The translations under genes were made by a program, and so were the position numbers. Shown in pieces: positions 1-10,699 of a stretch of 64,000 nt of DNA (its first letter is position 1; the number at the start of each line of letters is the position of its first letter). The DNA is from Mercurialis annua. Taxonomy: Eukaryota > Streptophyta > Magnoliopsida > Malpighiales > Euphorbiaceae. The notes beneath the pieces are model-generated. The model was not told the origin of the DNA. It saw only the letters and a list, made by a program, of their open reading frames with translations, and ran no database searches. The DNA lies in assembly GCF_937616625.2 (NCBI RefSeq), contig NC_065573.1, positions 13,221,001 through 13,285,000 of the forward strand, in the 5' to 3' direction.

Positions 1-150
1 TTAGAAACCAGAAGCAAAAAGGACAAAAGAGGCCGAAAGGGCTAAAGCAAATATAGCAAACAAAATAAAGCATAAGTCGTCCAGAACGCCATATGTACAA
101 AATATTGTGCCAACATACATAGTCATCGATAAAAGCAAGCGTTCAAAACG

Positions 151-2130
151 TCATAAACGTACAGTACAAGCCAAACCATCAGAGTCTAAATCTTGCTTCA
201 GGGTCTCTGAGTCTCTGTAACGGCTCATAGAGAGCGTGTCAATAGAGTAGCGCCCAGTTTGCGCACCACCAGAAGACGAGGCGATGTCTCCACGACCTCC
301 TCGGATGTCAGATCCTCGACTACCACGGGCTCTCCATCCACGATCACCGGCACGAAGTCCACCTCCACTGCTAAGGAACCCAGGAGGGATGTCAGTGTCA
401 ACCAGACCCAACTTTATTAGACGCACCTGCTTCTCCAGATTATCAATGTACAACTGCAGGAAAAAAACCCAGAGAGTTGTCAGAGATATAGGATTGCATA
501 CATGCATACATATAGGATAGAAATATTGCATATTGTTTTTACCCTAATTTGTGTAGAGACAGTGCACAAGCGAGCATGCCAGTTGTAGGCAGCGTCAGAC
601 AACTGAACTACGTCAAACAATGGTACCTGAAAACCAGAGAGGGGACGCTCAGTCCAAACAGGGCTAACATGCCCTCAAAAATAAAAGGCACAGAGGGAAG
701 AAACCACTCACGTGAATACAGTCGGCAGGCGCAAAGGAATGTGTCATGTAGCACAAGGGAACAGAATCTTGCACAGGCCCACACACGTCACCGTAACACG
801 CAGATCTCTCCGGCATCTGACTCTAAAAACCAGAGACCATATCAGCAGCACCAGCTCACCTACCTGGTGGGACTCGACTAGGAGACCCAGGAATTTCTAC
901 CCTAGCACGGACAAAACGAGTCTCACGCCTAGCACCTCCCTGAGAGAACATCAAAAAAGAATTCAAGCAGATGAAGAGATACAGAAAAAGGAAACCAAAA
1001 AAGTAACGCATACCTGTGGCCCTGCAGCCGCCTGCTTAACCTGAACGACATGCACTCCATAAAGTGGAAGCCTCCCAAGAAGATGATGTCTCGCAAAGTC
1101 GTCCAAATAGCTTAACTAAGGGACAAATACCATACTGGTAGCCGAGTAACCCCTCAGATCCGGTCGAAGAGCAGGCGATGTCACGTCCTTTCCACTCAGC
1201 ATCGACAAAGGAGGTCCAACCGGGACCATACGAGCATGTGGTCCACCCCACCAATAGAGACCACGCTCCCCCATAAACCAAGACCTACAACTCGGGCCAT
1301 GCATCAGATAACGCATGCCCGATCTCTCTACCGCACCCTGTACCCACTGAGGCCAACGAGCTCCTGGCGGAGTGTTCCAAGTAGTATCCACCTGCAACTA
1401 ATAAAACATAGGTCAACGCTGCAAACCAGACGTAGAATAGTTTAAGAACAGAGTTTAGTATTCACGTATATCCACGCCAGCTCGTTCAGCCGACCTCTAC
1501 ACTCAGCTCCCTGAGTCTGCGTCAGAGTACGAGAAAAGTCCCAAAACCTTAGCATAATGTATCCTAACCTCGGAAGCACACCAAAGCCAGCATGAGAACC
1601 ATCTGGATTATCTAGATCTGAAACCGCAGAAAGACCAGAGAAGATAACTAAATCAAAAACACGATGCAGTTAAAATGCAATAAAATAACTCACGTGTACA
1701 TCAGGCCACATCCCAGAAAGATGGGATCCCCCATGGACGACTCTGTCCATGCTGGTGTAAAGATAGGCCAAAGCAGCAGACCCCCAGTCATAGGAACTAA
1801 CCGCTAGGGGTGTGCACGGATCCTGGATATTTCCAAAACCGAACCGAAAACCGGACCAAAAATATCCAGGACCGAAAAATATTCGTTGACCATTGACTTT
1901 TCCCGAACCGAACCGTACCAAAAATTTTGTTGGTATGGTTCTGGATCTTTTTAAAATAACTCTACCGAGAACCGAACCGCACCAAACCGAAGTACCGAAC
2001 TTATACCTGAAGAATCAAAATTATATATATATATATATATATAATTCTATATTTAATTTGATTATTATATTCAAATTAACTTTGAATTAATAAACATTAA
2101 AATTATTTTATACAGTTAAATAATATATAT

Positions 2131-2177
<47 letters not shown>

Positions 2178-3761
2178 TATCAATTTGCATAAAAACAAAA
2201 TTACTTAAATATTTCAATAAAATTTACATGAATTTGTTAAATATTTAATAATTATTAAAAGTATTTTTTAAAAATTGATATGAATAATTTACATATTCAT
2301 TATTTTCTATCATTGACAAAATTACATAGTTTTAACAAAAATGATATAGTTTTAGACTTGAGAATAGATAAGCCCTTATCAAATAATAAAAAATTTAATA
2401 TTAAATCGAACGATAATATATAGGTTGTGTCTTTTTTATTTTATTGATGATTATTTATTTGTGATAGTTAAAGATACAATAAATAAATAAATGAATGAGT
2501 AGCTAATTAATTTTAAAAGTAAAAATATATATTATAATATAGTAGAGATCATATATTAAATAAAACAATATCCGCGGTTCTAGTGATATTCATACCAAAC
2601 CGTACCGAACCATTAGGACCGAATCCCCGTATCGAACCGTACTGAAAAATAAAATCTCTGAACCGAACCGAACTGATTATTGGTACGGATACGGAGATCC
2701 AATTTTTGGTATCCCCGATTTTTGGTTTTGTTCCGGAGATTTATCAATCCCTGGATTCCCCCGAACCGTGCTCACCCCTACTAACCGCGTCCAAGTCCTC
2801 TAAGGCCGGCAACATGCAAAGTGCCAAAGTAGCGCCTGAACTACAGAACAAAGTAGACCAGGCAGATAATAGATGAAAGCTCGGGCAATTAGATCAACCT
2901 CGCCACTAGTCTGAAGAAAGCTCTCCTTATCACGCTCGTACAACTCAGCATGGCAAAGATTGCGACCCTTCATCTCCGGCACGAAACCCAGCATCTCGAA
3001 GATGTACGTATCTCTCTGAGCGTAAAGTCCCAAACCACCATCAAAAGCGACAAATGGACCTCCAAAAGTCATCCCTGTGATCAACGAGAAATCCAAAGGA
3101 GTCAATGTCAACTCTCCAACCGACAAGTGAAAAGTATGGGTGGTATCCATCCACCGCTCAATCAGCGCACACAGAAAAACGCTGTCATAAATCCTCGTCG
3201 CAGTAAACAGGCTGCTAGCAAGACGGTCAAAACCTGTAGCATCTACCCGAGAACGTACAGCAGTAGGCAAATCAGCGTACCAGATACGTGCGTCCACAAA
3301 GATCTCAAAAGTACGGAACACATCTCTCTCCTGTAAGCATAGAAAGATTAAAAACGGGGTCAAAATCATCAGAAATCAAACCAAAATAGTCAAAAAAATG
3401 CACCGGAGGTCGCGTTCCACAGAGACACTGGCTCCACCACCACGGCGTCAGTATCACTCAGAATATAGTGGCGGCGGCGCCACTATGACTTGGCGCCTTT
3501 GCTACTTCTCCCTCATCTCCGGGCAATTATTTTAGGGTCTAGGCCCACTTTCGACTGAGTTTTGACAATATTTTGGACGTATTTCAAACATACAGACAAT
3601 GAAACGTCTATTTACGAGCTAAAAACAGAAAAAACGTACTCACGATGAGTTTTAGCACACAAATGCCCCTTCAGACGGAACAAAAGTGGGACCTCCTCGC
3701 CCACCTCTAGTAAAGTACCATGATGGTCAGCTTGCCGGTCAAGATCAATACACAGATCCAT
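151..3761 (-). pseudogene. Plant mobile domain (PMD) gene, multi-exon, degraded
   Basis: The minus-strand ORF at 2800-3330 encodes a typical plant mobile domain core (ALIERWMDTTHTFHLSVGEL, then LTPLDFSLITG). It continues, after a change of frame near 2860, into ALEDLDAV and then, across the MITE at 1805-2780, into SSYDWGSAALAYLYTSMD (1690-1804). Further coding blocks lie at about 1440-1650, 1116-1397 (WNTPPGARWPQWVQG) and 151-450 (coiled coil, then an RG/GG-rich tail). Splice-like sites are visible: a donor GTGAGT at 3643, acceptor CAG before 3330, and donor GTGAGT after the WPDVH codons near 1692. A possible first exon is 3644-3761, but its phase does not join the next exon cleanly. PMD proteins are a plant family found in transposons and in some silencing factors. 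The frame change and the insertion make it a pseudogene. Confidence 0.7.
1805..2780. mobile_element. hAT-type non-autonomous element (MITE), 976 bp
   Basis: The ends are TAGGGGTGTGCACGG and, inverted, TAGGGGTGAGCACGG (14 of 15 match). The 8-bp sequence CTAACCGC flanks both sides (1797-1804 and 2781-2788), the target-duplication length of hAT elements. The interior is AT-rich, with (AT)n runs near 2020-2042 and 2126-2175, and holds repeated GAACCGAACCG-type subterminal motifs at both ends. No transposase is encoded. It interrupts the PMD coding sequence between LEDLDAV and SSYDWG. Confidence 0.92.
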
Positions 3762-3939
3762 AAAGTTTCAGGGTGGTGCCATAGTCTAAACTAAATTTTC
3801 AAATCCAGAGGATAGAAAAAAAAAGAGAAATAAAAATGAGATATGAGGGGATGACTCTCTTAAAAAAGCACAAACCACTAAAAGACATAAAAGTATGTCC
3901 TTTGAGGATAAGCCAAAAAAGTACCTCTAAGGACATAAA

Positions 3940-4090
3940 GGAAGAAGAAGGAACGCAGAATCCTCTGACTGACAGACAGAAATATAGACATCTCAGAAGA
4001 TGAACAAACAAAAATACAGAAGATGGTACAAACATCCCAGAAGATGGACAGACAAAAATACAAACATCCTTGAAAATGGACGGACAAAAA
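3940..4090 (+). repeat. Short tandem repeat (about 43-bp period)
   Basis: Degenerate units contain the words CAGAAGATGG, ACAGACAAAAATAC and AAACATCC, repeated about three times. No coding signal was recognised. The block lies just 5' of two further repeat blocks in the same element. Confidence 0.6.
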
Positions 4091-4096
4091 TCTAGA

Positions 4097-4320
4097 GCAA
4101 ACCTAGAGGATCTGAACAAGCCCCTAAGGATCAGAACGAGCCCCTAAGGATCAGAACGAGCCCCGGAGCCTGCAGAGCAAGCCCTAAAGGATTAAAGCAA
4201 GCCCTGGAGCCTTCAAGACAAGCCCCAGAGGATCAAAGAAAATCCCAGAGTCTTCAAGACAAGCCCTAGAGCCTTCAAGACGAGCCTTAGAGGATCAGAA
4301 AGTTATCCATAAGACGGAAT
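4097..4320 (+). repeat. Short tandem repeat with GAGCCCCTAAGGATCAGAAC-type units
   Basis: About ten degenerate units of roughly 20 bp alternate between a CCTAAGGATCAGAACGAGC form and a CCTTCAAGACAAGCCC form. No coding signal was seen. It probably belongs to the untranslated 3' region of the LTR element ending at 4974. Confidence 0.7.
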
Positions 4321-4352
4321 TCAAACAACCAACAAAGTCAGGCTCCACATAT

Positions 4353-4532
4353 GGCATAAAAACGCCAAAATACAGTAGAAAGACACCGAGACATGGTAAA
4401 GAAATATCATAAATGGCAGAAAAATGCCAACGCCTGGTAGAGAGACATCAGCATACGGTAGAAAGACACTGAAGATCGGTATAATGACACCAAAAATGGC
4501 AGAAAGACGCCAAAGCCTGGTAGAAAGACACT
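4353..4532 (+). repeat. Tandem mini-hairpin repeat, GGY-A-GAAAGAC-RCC units
   Basis: About nine units of roughly 20-22 bp each have a GGT or GGC arm, an A-rich spacer and a matching ACC or GCC arm (for example GGTATAATGACACC and GGCAGAAAGACGCC). T-A and C-G versions of the third stem pair both occur. Three of the units end in a mispaired arm. The block lies immediately 5' of the larger hairpin array. Confidence 0.6.
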
Positions 4533-4589
4533 AGCATCCGTTAATTATGGAATAATTGACGGCATCTAGGCACCTATTCAATAGTGTGG

Positions 4590-4855
4590 CCCTTGGGACG
4601 GCCAAGGGGATGTTGTCCCTTTTACAAACATAAGAAGGTCTGGACAGGATAATTACCAGGGTCTGAGCCATCGTATCACTCTCAGGACGGCTGAGAGTTT
4701 ATAGCTCCATTTCACGGGGCATGCACTCAGGCAGCTCGAGTTCAACGACAACTGAGAAGATTACTCCCGACCAGATGAGGAGTAAACCAGAACCAGGGTG
4801 CATGAAGCCAGAGTCATGCACCACGACTGGTAATGCTCAGGCTAGGGCATTACCA
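4590..4855 (+). repeat. Array of five inverted repeats (hairpins) upstream of the purine tract
   Basis: Five perfect stems lie in 266 bp. CCCTTGG/CCAAGGG at 4590-4608 has loop GACGG. ACTCTCAG/CTGAGAGT at 4678-4698 has the same loop GACGG. TTACTCC/GGAGTAA spans 4761-4785, GGTGCATG/CATGCACC 4797-4822, and TGGTAATGC/GCATTACCA 4828-4855. The stem sequences are unrelated to one another. The position is the 3' untranslated part of the element's genomic RNA, about 100 bp before the purine tract. Confidence 0.75.
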
Positions 4856-4958
4856 TACCACCGGGCGAGCGAGCGCCTCAGATGGTGGGCAGTATCCTTG
4901 TCGCTTGTCTAACAAGTCTCTTCTTTAACAAAAATTGACCTACTTCATCAATTCTCGT

Positions 4959-4974
4959 TAAAGAGGGGGCAAAC
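4959..4974 (+). other. Polypurine tract of the LTR element
   Basis: The AAAGAGGGGGCAAAC stretch directly abuts the LTR start TGTAGATAC. In LTR retrotransposons this tract primes plus-strand DNA synthesis, and its position sets the LTR boundary and the orientation of the element. Confidence 0.75.
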
Positions 4975-5760
4975 TGTAGATACTATTTTTCGGACAGGTA
5001 AAAAGTGATAAAGAACTGAAGCGTCTAATGATGATTTTCAGAGAAATCTATCCTGGTGAAGAGCTTTCGATTTGCTTGTTGAAATCTAAGCAGGCGTAAT
5101 CTGTGGATAGCTGCAAACTTGGAGAATTAAAACACAATTAGGCGTAAATAGCCCATAATAATCCAAAGAGATTCTAATTTAAGTCTAGAAATTGGACTAA
5201 TTGCAATGTTTTAGAAGTTTATGGACCAATTTGCAAATTTTACGACCGAAATTGACCATTATCAAACCTATAGGGTCTTAGTATCCTTTTTATTCTTTTA
5301 GGCACCAAAATTGACTTTTGGCATCTTTTTACTTAGCTAACAAGTCCATATCCAAAAATTAAAAAGGAAAATTAATTAAATAGAGTTTAAAACTAATCAT
5401 AATACTTCATGGCATATCACTTAACAATTTAAACCCTAGAAAACTCTAAGCTAACCCTAGGTCACCCATTCCTCTATAGATACAGCCTTAAGCCAGTCTG
5501 GATAAGGGTGGCACACAAAACCCTAGAAAAATAGACAGACTATTTGACCCCTCTTCTAGAATAGCCATAGCCGAATATTCCATCACACACACCCAAAATC
5601 ATGTCAATTTCGGTCCTAAAAACACTAAAACACGTGTTAAATCTTTAAGAACGTAGCACCCACATCAGATTCGAAGCTGGATTCCGCATCCACTTCGCCA
5701 GCAAACGAGCCAAGGACTCGGACCAGTAATTATGAAGACCCTCTTAATTCTTATCCCTTT
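4975..5760 (+). mobile_element. 3' LTR (start certain, end not resolved)
   Basis: The LTR starts TGTAGATACTATTTTTCGGA right after the purine tract. A related copy starts at 53067 and can be followed for about 650-700 bp. Both copies carry a TATA-like sequence at matching positions (CTATAGATACAG near 5475, CTATAAATACAG near 53586). The two copies stop looking alike after about 5640. The LTR may extend to about 7.3 kb, but no matching 5' LTR is in the window to settle the end. Confidence 0.65.
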
Positions 5761-7297
5761 GATTTGCCATTAGATTGTATGCCATAAATATCGTAATTGC
5801 TGTGATTATATTATTTAGGATTTATGTTAGCATTATTTGTCGAAATTGCCATGATAATTAAATTTGAAGTTTTATCAAAATTGCCATGAAATTGATGAAT
5901 AAGCATGTCAATGACTGATTTAATGTGTTTAATATGTTCAAATCCGGAAACCCAGTTAATTATGGCTCTTAGGATGCATGTTAGATGTGATTTTAAGCTT
6001 ATTTGCCATAAAAAAATAATTTTCAAAGTTGCTGCCCGCAAATTATTTTTTGTTTAAATCAGCTTTAAACACTTTATAAATGCCATATTTGAATTCCTTG
6101 TTCAATTTTATGCGATTTTGACTACTTAAGCATGGGAAACAGAGTTGCAACGAGTGAGAACAAAGCAAAACAAAACAGGTCGTGAACTTGCCATCGTACC
6201 GCTGCCGCCGGCACTAAAACTAGCGCCGCCGCCACTATGATCGTCCAGCACCGGCAGTCACACCGGCGCTATGTTCGTCGTTTGTAAACCTTCCCAGATC
6301 TTCCAGACTTCGATCCGAACTTCCAAACGCGTTTTCAGGCTTATCTGGAGTCCGAATCAGGCCTAGTTTAAGCCCATAAGTAGATGATTTAGTGTAGATG
6401 AATATTTTGTAATGTAACGGGTCAGGCCTGATGTATAACGGACTCAGAAGTCCAGTAATGTAACATAGTGTATAAAGTGGGTCCACGAGCTCGAGTCCCA
6501 GTAAACCAGCAACTTCCAGAGCCGATTCCGGGTTAACCCAAACTTAGAATCGACTCCGGATTGAATCAGTAGAACCGGATCGACGAGACGCACAACTCTC
6601 GTGATCTGACCGAGAGCTAATTCTGACAAGATCAATGGTCAAACCCACGTGAGTGCCAGACACTCAAAGTCAAGGAGGTTAAAAAGTATCTCTAACCTTG
6701 TATGTATACCAAACTGTCCTTGAGCATGCCAGCATTGTTTATCGCTTTCCAAAAGCATTCCAAATTAAATAATAACCAGCTAAAGGAATAATCACCTAAA
6801 ATCAGCCGAATTAATGCAATTCCAGCCCATCACTAAGACATCGTAAGACTACCACGAAAAACTAGTAACAGTTGTATAGGTTATTCAAGATCACCTAATA
6901 AAATAAATTGATCAAACGTTTACATCCAGTTTAGGCATTGTGCATATCCAGACCAACCAAACTTATGCTATTTGCTAGAAACCTCTAAGGTTAGATGTAT
7001 ATTTAGGAGTACATGCTACTTGCCTCAAATGCCAGTCCAGACCGAGTCATATGCGGGTCAAACTTGTTTACACGCTTTTAACCCTGTTTATTTCCAACTT
7101 TTATATCCTGTGAATTGTATATACCGTTGCGATGAGACACAAAACGAATATGTCTAGTAAATAAATCCGGCAATAGATAAGCCAAGCACAAGAGTCTCGG
7201 GAAGGTCCACGAACCCTAGTCTTTGGTTCGATGCACGATAATCTTACCGGAGGCAAGTAAGGTTATCTAGTCGGTTAAAAGGCATTTCCTAGTTGAA
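5761..7297. other. Non-coding stretch, probably remainder of the LTR
   Basis: No gene is recognised. The sequence is AT-rich with TTGCCAT-type words repeated between 5770 and 6010. A GC-rich patch at 6205-6240 (GCCGCCGCCACTATGA) resembles the patch at 3466-3486. The short ORFs here have no recognisable domain. The most economical reading is LTR or flanking retroelement sequence. Confidence 0.35.
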
Positions 7298-7507
7298 CTA
7301 GGTGGCAAATCCATTTTTAAAACTATTTTTAAATCGAGAAGTCAACCATAAGCCTTGGGCGAGCGGCCCCCGAACTCTGCTCCGCTCACACCTGCTCTGG
7401 TTCTTGTACCCCGACAACTTGGCCTCTGCCTCGGCCTCTTCCAAAGTCTCTACCTCTTCCGGCTGCTCAAATCGGTTAATTTTGTCGACCCTGGACAGAA
7501 GACTCAT
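7298..7507 (-). CDS. Unidentified charged ORF, possible retroelement gag start
   Basis: A 69-residue minus-strand ORF with an acidic stretch (PEEVETLEEAEAEAKLSGYK) followed by a basic stretch. No family is recognised. It lies about 370 bp downstream, in minus-strand sense, of a primer-binding site at 7878-7894, which is where a gag start would be expected. It could equally be a chance ORF. Confidence 0.2.
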   Translation of the reverse strand: MSLLSRVDKINRFEQPEEVETLEEAEAEAKLSGYKNQSRCERSRVRGPLAQGLWLTSRFKNSFKNGFAT

Positions 7508-7877
7508 CTTGTGCCTCTTCGGCTACATCTCGCGCCATCGCGGCATGAGCTCTTGTTTATCTTTGGTCAGCCATCCTGACCAAAGAAAACAACACCACTA
7601 TTAGTGCTCATGGCAAACTCGAGCTCAACTTACGCTCACATATAGGCACAAAACTAATCATATACGCATATGCATCTAATCACATACTCTTGATCATACG
7701 CACATAGACAGACTCACATCCTATAGAAGAAAGTTGATTTTTTTTGAAAACAAACAAAAACATATTAATGACATGACTCGAATCCTATGTGTTGCAGTAG
7801 TTCTTAACTTACTTAGGGACAAATGTCAAACCGATCACATATCATATAACACACACACACAAGCCTAGGAAACTAAA

Positions 7878-7928
7878 CCATTGCTCTAATACCAAATTTG
7901 TCACGACCCAAAATCTTAGGTCGCAATT
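7878..7928 (-). mobile_element. PBS and last 30 bp of a minus-strand LTR, truncated
   Basis: Read on the minus strand, the sequence gives an LTR end (TTTTGGGTCGTGACA, ending at 7899), four bases, then TGGTATTAGAGCAATGG (7894-7878), a near match to the initiator-Met tRNA primer-binding site TGGTATCAGAGC. Only 30 bp of this LTR remain. At 7929 a plus-strand LTR start (TGTAATACCCCG) takes over. This marks a breakpoint between two elements of opposite orientation. Confidence 0.65.
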
Positions 7929-9230
7929 TGTAATACCCCGTATATTTGGAAAAAATACATGATGAATTATTTATATTATTTTAGCTAATTAAGGATATAA
8001 ACATAGAAAATTACGGAATTTTGACGAAGAATGGAAATTTTAATAAGTTGGATTATTGTATTGGATTATATTTGTGGAAAAATTAATATTTGGATTTTAA
8101 GATATTCATGTCGGGATTAAATGAGAAATTAAGAGAAAATTTCCATTAAATATATAAGGACCCTAGGGTAATTTTTTTAATTAATATCCGTATTTTACGT
8201 TATTTGGATTAATTAAGAGAATCCATAAATATTTGGAATACTAATTTTATAATACGGACCCAAGGACGATACATGGCTTATTCGATTAAATAATAAAAAT
8301 TTAAGGAAAATGCCATATTTAATACTTTTGGAATATTAAAAGGACACCGTAAAATTTCAAAGTCGTTGTTAAAAGGGATTTGAGCTCGGAACAAAAACAA
8401 ATTGGTTTAATCGATGGATTAATAATTATGGATTTTCAATTAAAGGATAAGTCAATTGGGTTGGAGTTAAGCTCATTATATTAGAAGCCCAACTTTTTTT
8501 AGTTAGACACAAAAACAAATGCAGAGAATTCATTTTATGTCAACTTCATATTCTACAACAAACATCCTTTTTCCCATTGCATGTTTAAGATGGAGGATGA
8601 GTTTCTCCATTTGAGCTCAAATTTGCCAAATTTTCTCTCAACTAAGTGATATCTTTCACTCACCATCAATTGGAAGCTGAAATTGAGGTAAGAAAATAAA
8701 TCCCTAGGGATGAGATTTTAATTGATATGTTAGGGTTTTATGAGTTTTTATAGAACAATTGCAATTTAGGTTTGAGTAATTAAAAAATTTAAGAGTTAAG
8801 GGTTTGATATGAAGATTGATCACTCAAATTAATTAAGAAACCTCTATATAAAAGTTGGAAATTAATGAAGTTGGAAGTGTTGTGAGTTGAGAGTGAATCA
8901 AAACTGTTTGGGTCAGAGTGAGGCGGCCGGAGAAGAACCGATCAGGTCCGAAGGCCTGATCAATCTGCTCAATTGAGTAGACCCAAGTCTGCTCAATAGT
9001 GCAGACCATGTTTGCTCAAAAGAGAAGAATGGCTGCTCCAAAAGAGCATACAAGATGGTATGCTTTGTTGGGCCGACCAGTTGGTCACTCCGGGTCCTCG
9101 TGTCGCCGGAAATTGTTTCGACGTTGGCTGTTTTCAATTTTTTTAAAGAAATTAATTAAAACGTCTTGGCCCTTACTATTGGGTGTCTAGGAAATAATTG
9201 ATTATGTCGTTTCTTTGACCATAGTGGCCG
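7929..9230 (+). mobile_element. Start of a plus-strand LTR beginning TGTAATACCCCG (end not resolved)
   Basis: TGTAATACCCCGTA is the same start as the long LTRs at 19625 and 31802, but the sequence after it differs, so this is another family or a strongly diverged relative. A GAGGTAAG splice-donor-like word lies at 8683-8690. No gag, pol or partner LTR is seen. The short ORFs between 8913 and 9190 have no recognisable domain. Confidence 0.45.
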
Positions 9231-9336
9231 CTTCTTCTCGGAAGCATCTCATCGCGCCATCCATTGTGCGGTCCATGGCTTCTTGAAAGGTTTGGTTTGA
9301 TTTTTCTTCTGGGGTGGGCGTTGGACTGCAAAAACC

Positions 9337-9480
9337 CTAGAAGAAGATTTTGGATCTCTCGGTTGCCCCTGGTGCTATGAGCGTTCGGGGGTTGTCCTCA
9401 CTCGATCCTCCCTGCCCACCTGACAACGTGATTTTCTCCCTTGCCGCTTGTCCCGAAGCGTCTTTGCTAACGTCCGCCAT
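9337..9480 (-). pseudogene. Gag amino-terminal fragment of a Tat-like Ty3 element
   Basis: A 47-codon minus-strand ORF begins MADVSKDASGQAAREK 38 bp downstream of a primer-binding site at 9518-9537. It ends at TAG (9337-9339), and no further gag-like sequence was recognised downstream. The call rests on position: the same PBS-then-ORF arrangement is seen in the element at 47.7 kb. Being so short, it is presumably a truncated gag. Confidence 0.4.
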
Positions 9481-9517
9481 CCTGGGATCCGATCAGTAGT
9501 GATTTTTTTCGTGAATA

Positions 9518-9537
9518 GGTTCCCACAGACGACGCCA
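9518..9537 (-). other. Primer-binding site (TGGCG(C/T)CGTCTGTGGGAA type)
   Basis: On the minus strand it reads TGGCGTCGTCTGTGGGAACC. The same site, with TGGCGCC, occurs beside the LTRs at 41976 and 47787. A TGGCGCC start is shared by plant Tat and Athila lineage Ty3 elements. Confidence 0.75.
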
Positions 9538-9539
9538 AA

Positions 9540-9840
9540 TGATGGATCCGGATGTCTGACGAGCGTCTCGAGCCCTGAAAAAGGAACAAAGAGAGGAGAA
9601 TCGGAAACAGCGGGTCTGGGACCCCGTATCCGCTCCGAAGCTCTAGTCGGTAAGGATCTATTTGAGTAACGGAGTATGGTTTTTGGATCTTTTTCGTACT
9701 TTTGGGCATGTGGCCTTGTGTCCTTTTTATAGTGATCCCAACGCATCCATCTTTCCTATTCGATGTGGGATTTTCTAGTTTAGCGCTTTGCTTCCTTTAT
9801 TTATGTTTATTCCATCGTTTTTGTATTTATTCCATCGGTT
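9540..9840 (-). mobile_element. LTR of a Tat-like element (minus strand; outer end unresolved)
   Basis: The PBS is followed, across two bases, by TGATGGATCC, the same TGATGG terminus as the LTRs at 37706, 41976 and 47787. The outer end, expected to read CCATCA on the plus strand, was not found. The sequence changes character by about 9840. Confidence 0.5.
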
Positions 9841-10530
9841 CCATTATGAAGGCTAGCCTTCAAATTATCGTTGGCAGCCTTTAGGGACGTGATTTCCTCC
9901 CCATGTCTCCGAGAAAAATCTTGAATCCTTTTCAAGACCTCAGACGCCTCCTCCAATTGGGCGTTAAGATCTGAATGGCCTTCAACCTATTGGGACAAGT
10001 GGGCACGTTAAATCTCCAACCGGCGAACACCATCTAAAACGGAAGTGTTTGGGTGAAAAGAGAGGGAACAACATCCCTGCCAGACATACTGTCGTAGGGA
10101 GAAGCAGGGACCTGACAACCAAGAAAGTGGTTCAGGGAGGAACGCACATGACCAACGTTCAATAGGCCCCCCTTAGGCAGGACAAAAAAATCCTTATCCA
10201 TGTCTGCTCCTTTAATAAGAGAGAACGGAGAACATCTCTCCTCGCACACTGCTCAGGCGAAGAGCAGAACTATAAAGAGAAGTATCCAAACGTTTCCCAT
10301 CGACCTTCCCAGAAGGCAGCACCAAAGTTGAAACAACGGAAGAATTTTTTTTGTGAAAATAACAACCGAATCAGTAACCACTGAGGAAAAAGCAGCGGTG
10401 GAAGCACTAGGAGGCATAATAGCAGGAAGAGAAGTAAGGGAGGCAGTAGCAAGGAAAATGAAGTACAAACGTGCGAAGCAATAAACGGAGTAGAAGGGCG
10501 CTCTAGCACTGGAAGGGACATGGTGACAAC
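9841..10530 (-). pseudogene. Decayed minus-strand ORF with coiled-coil end, probably transposon-derived
   Basis: Coding-like blocks in changing frames read from about 10520 (MSLPVLERPSTPFIASHV) through LPSGKVDGKRLDTSLYSSAL and GADMDKDFFVLPKGGLLNVG to a heptad-like tail (LEEASEVLKRIQDF) near 9920. At least two frame changes and an in-frame stop interrupt it. A TATAAATA sequence on the minus strand near 10670 sits about 150 bp before the first ATG. The overall plan, a Ser/Pro-rich segment followed by a coiled coil, resembles the antisense gene at 42.8-44.7 kb, but no conserved domain was confirmed. Confidence 0.35.
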
Positions 10531-10699
10531 ATCATCATTAAAAAACCTTAATCCATAGCATCAAAGATATGTTTTTTGTGATAAAACGCTAAAAAGCGAA
10601 AGCAAAGAGAAATAAGAAGAAAATAGATAAGAGAAGTGAAAAGAAATAAGAAAACACTCAGCGAGGGCTATTTATAAGAAGAAGGAACAAGAGAAGGTC

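Larger units (their letters stand above)
1..4974 (+). mobile_element. Internal 3' region of a Ty3/Gypsy LTR retrotransposon (partial)
   Basis: The stretch ends in a purine-rich tract (4959-4974, core AAAGAGGGGGC) directly followed by the LTR start TGTAGATAC at 4975. That layout marks the 3' internal region of a plus-strand LTR element running off the left edge of the window. No gag or pol is visible. It carries an antisense PMD gene (151-3761), three short-period repeat blocks and a hairpin array. Extra ORFs, some antisense, between pol and the 3' LTR are known in the plant Tat lineage, so a Tat-like element is the best guess. The lineage is inferred from architecture only. Confidence 0.5.

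Noticed and set aside
9375..9746. Overlapping ORFs on both strands around the 9.5-kb LTR
   Set aside because: They run through the PBS and LTR end; only the short minus-strand ORF ending at 9337 sits where gag should start.
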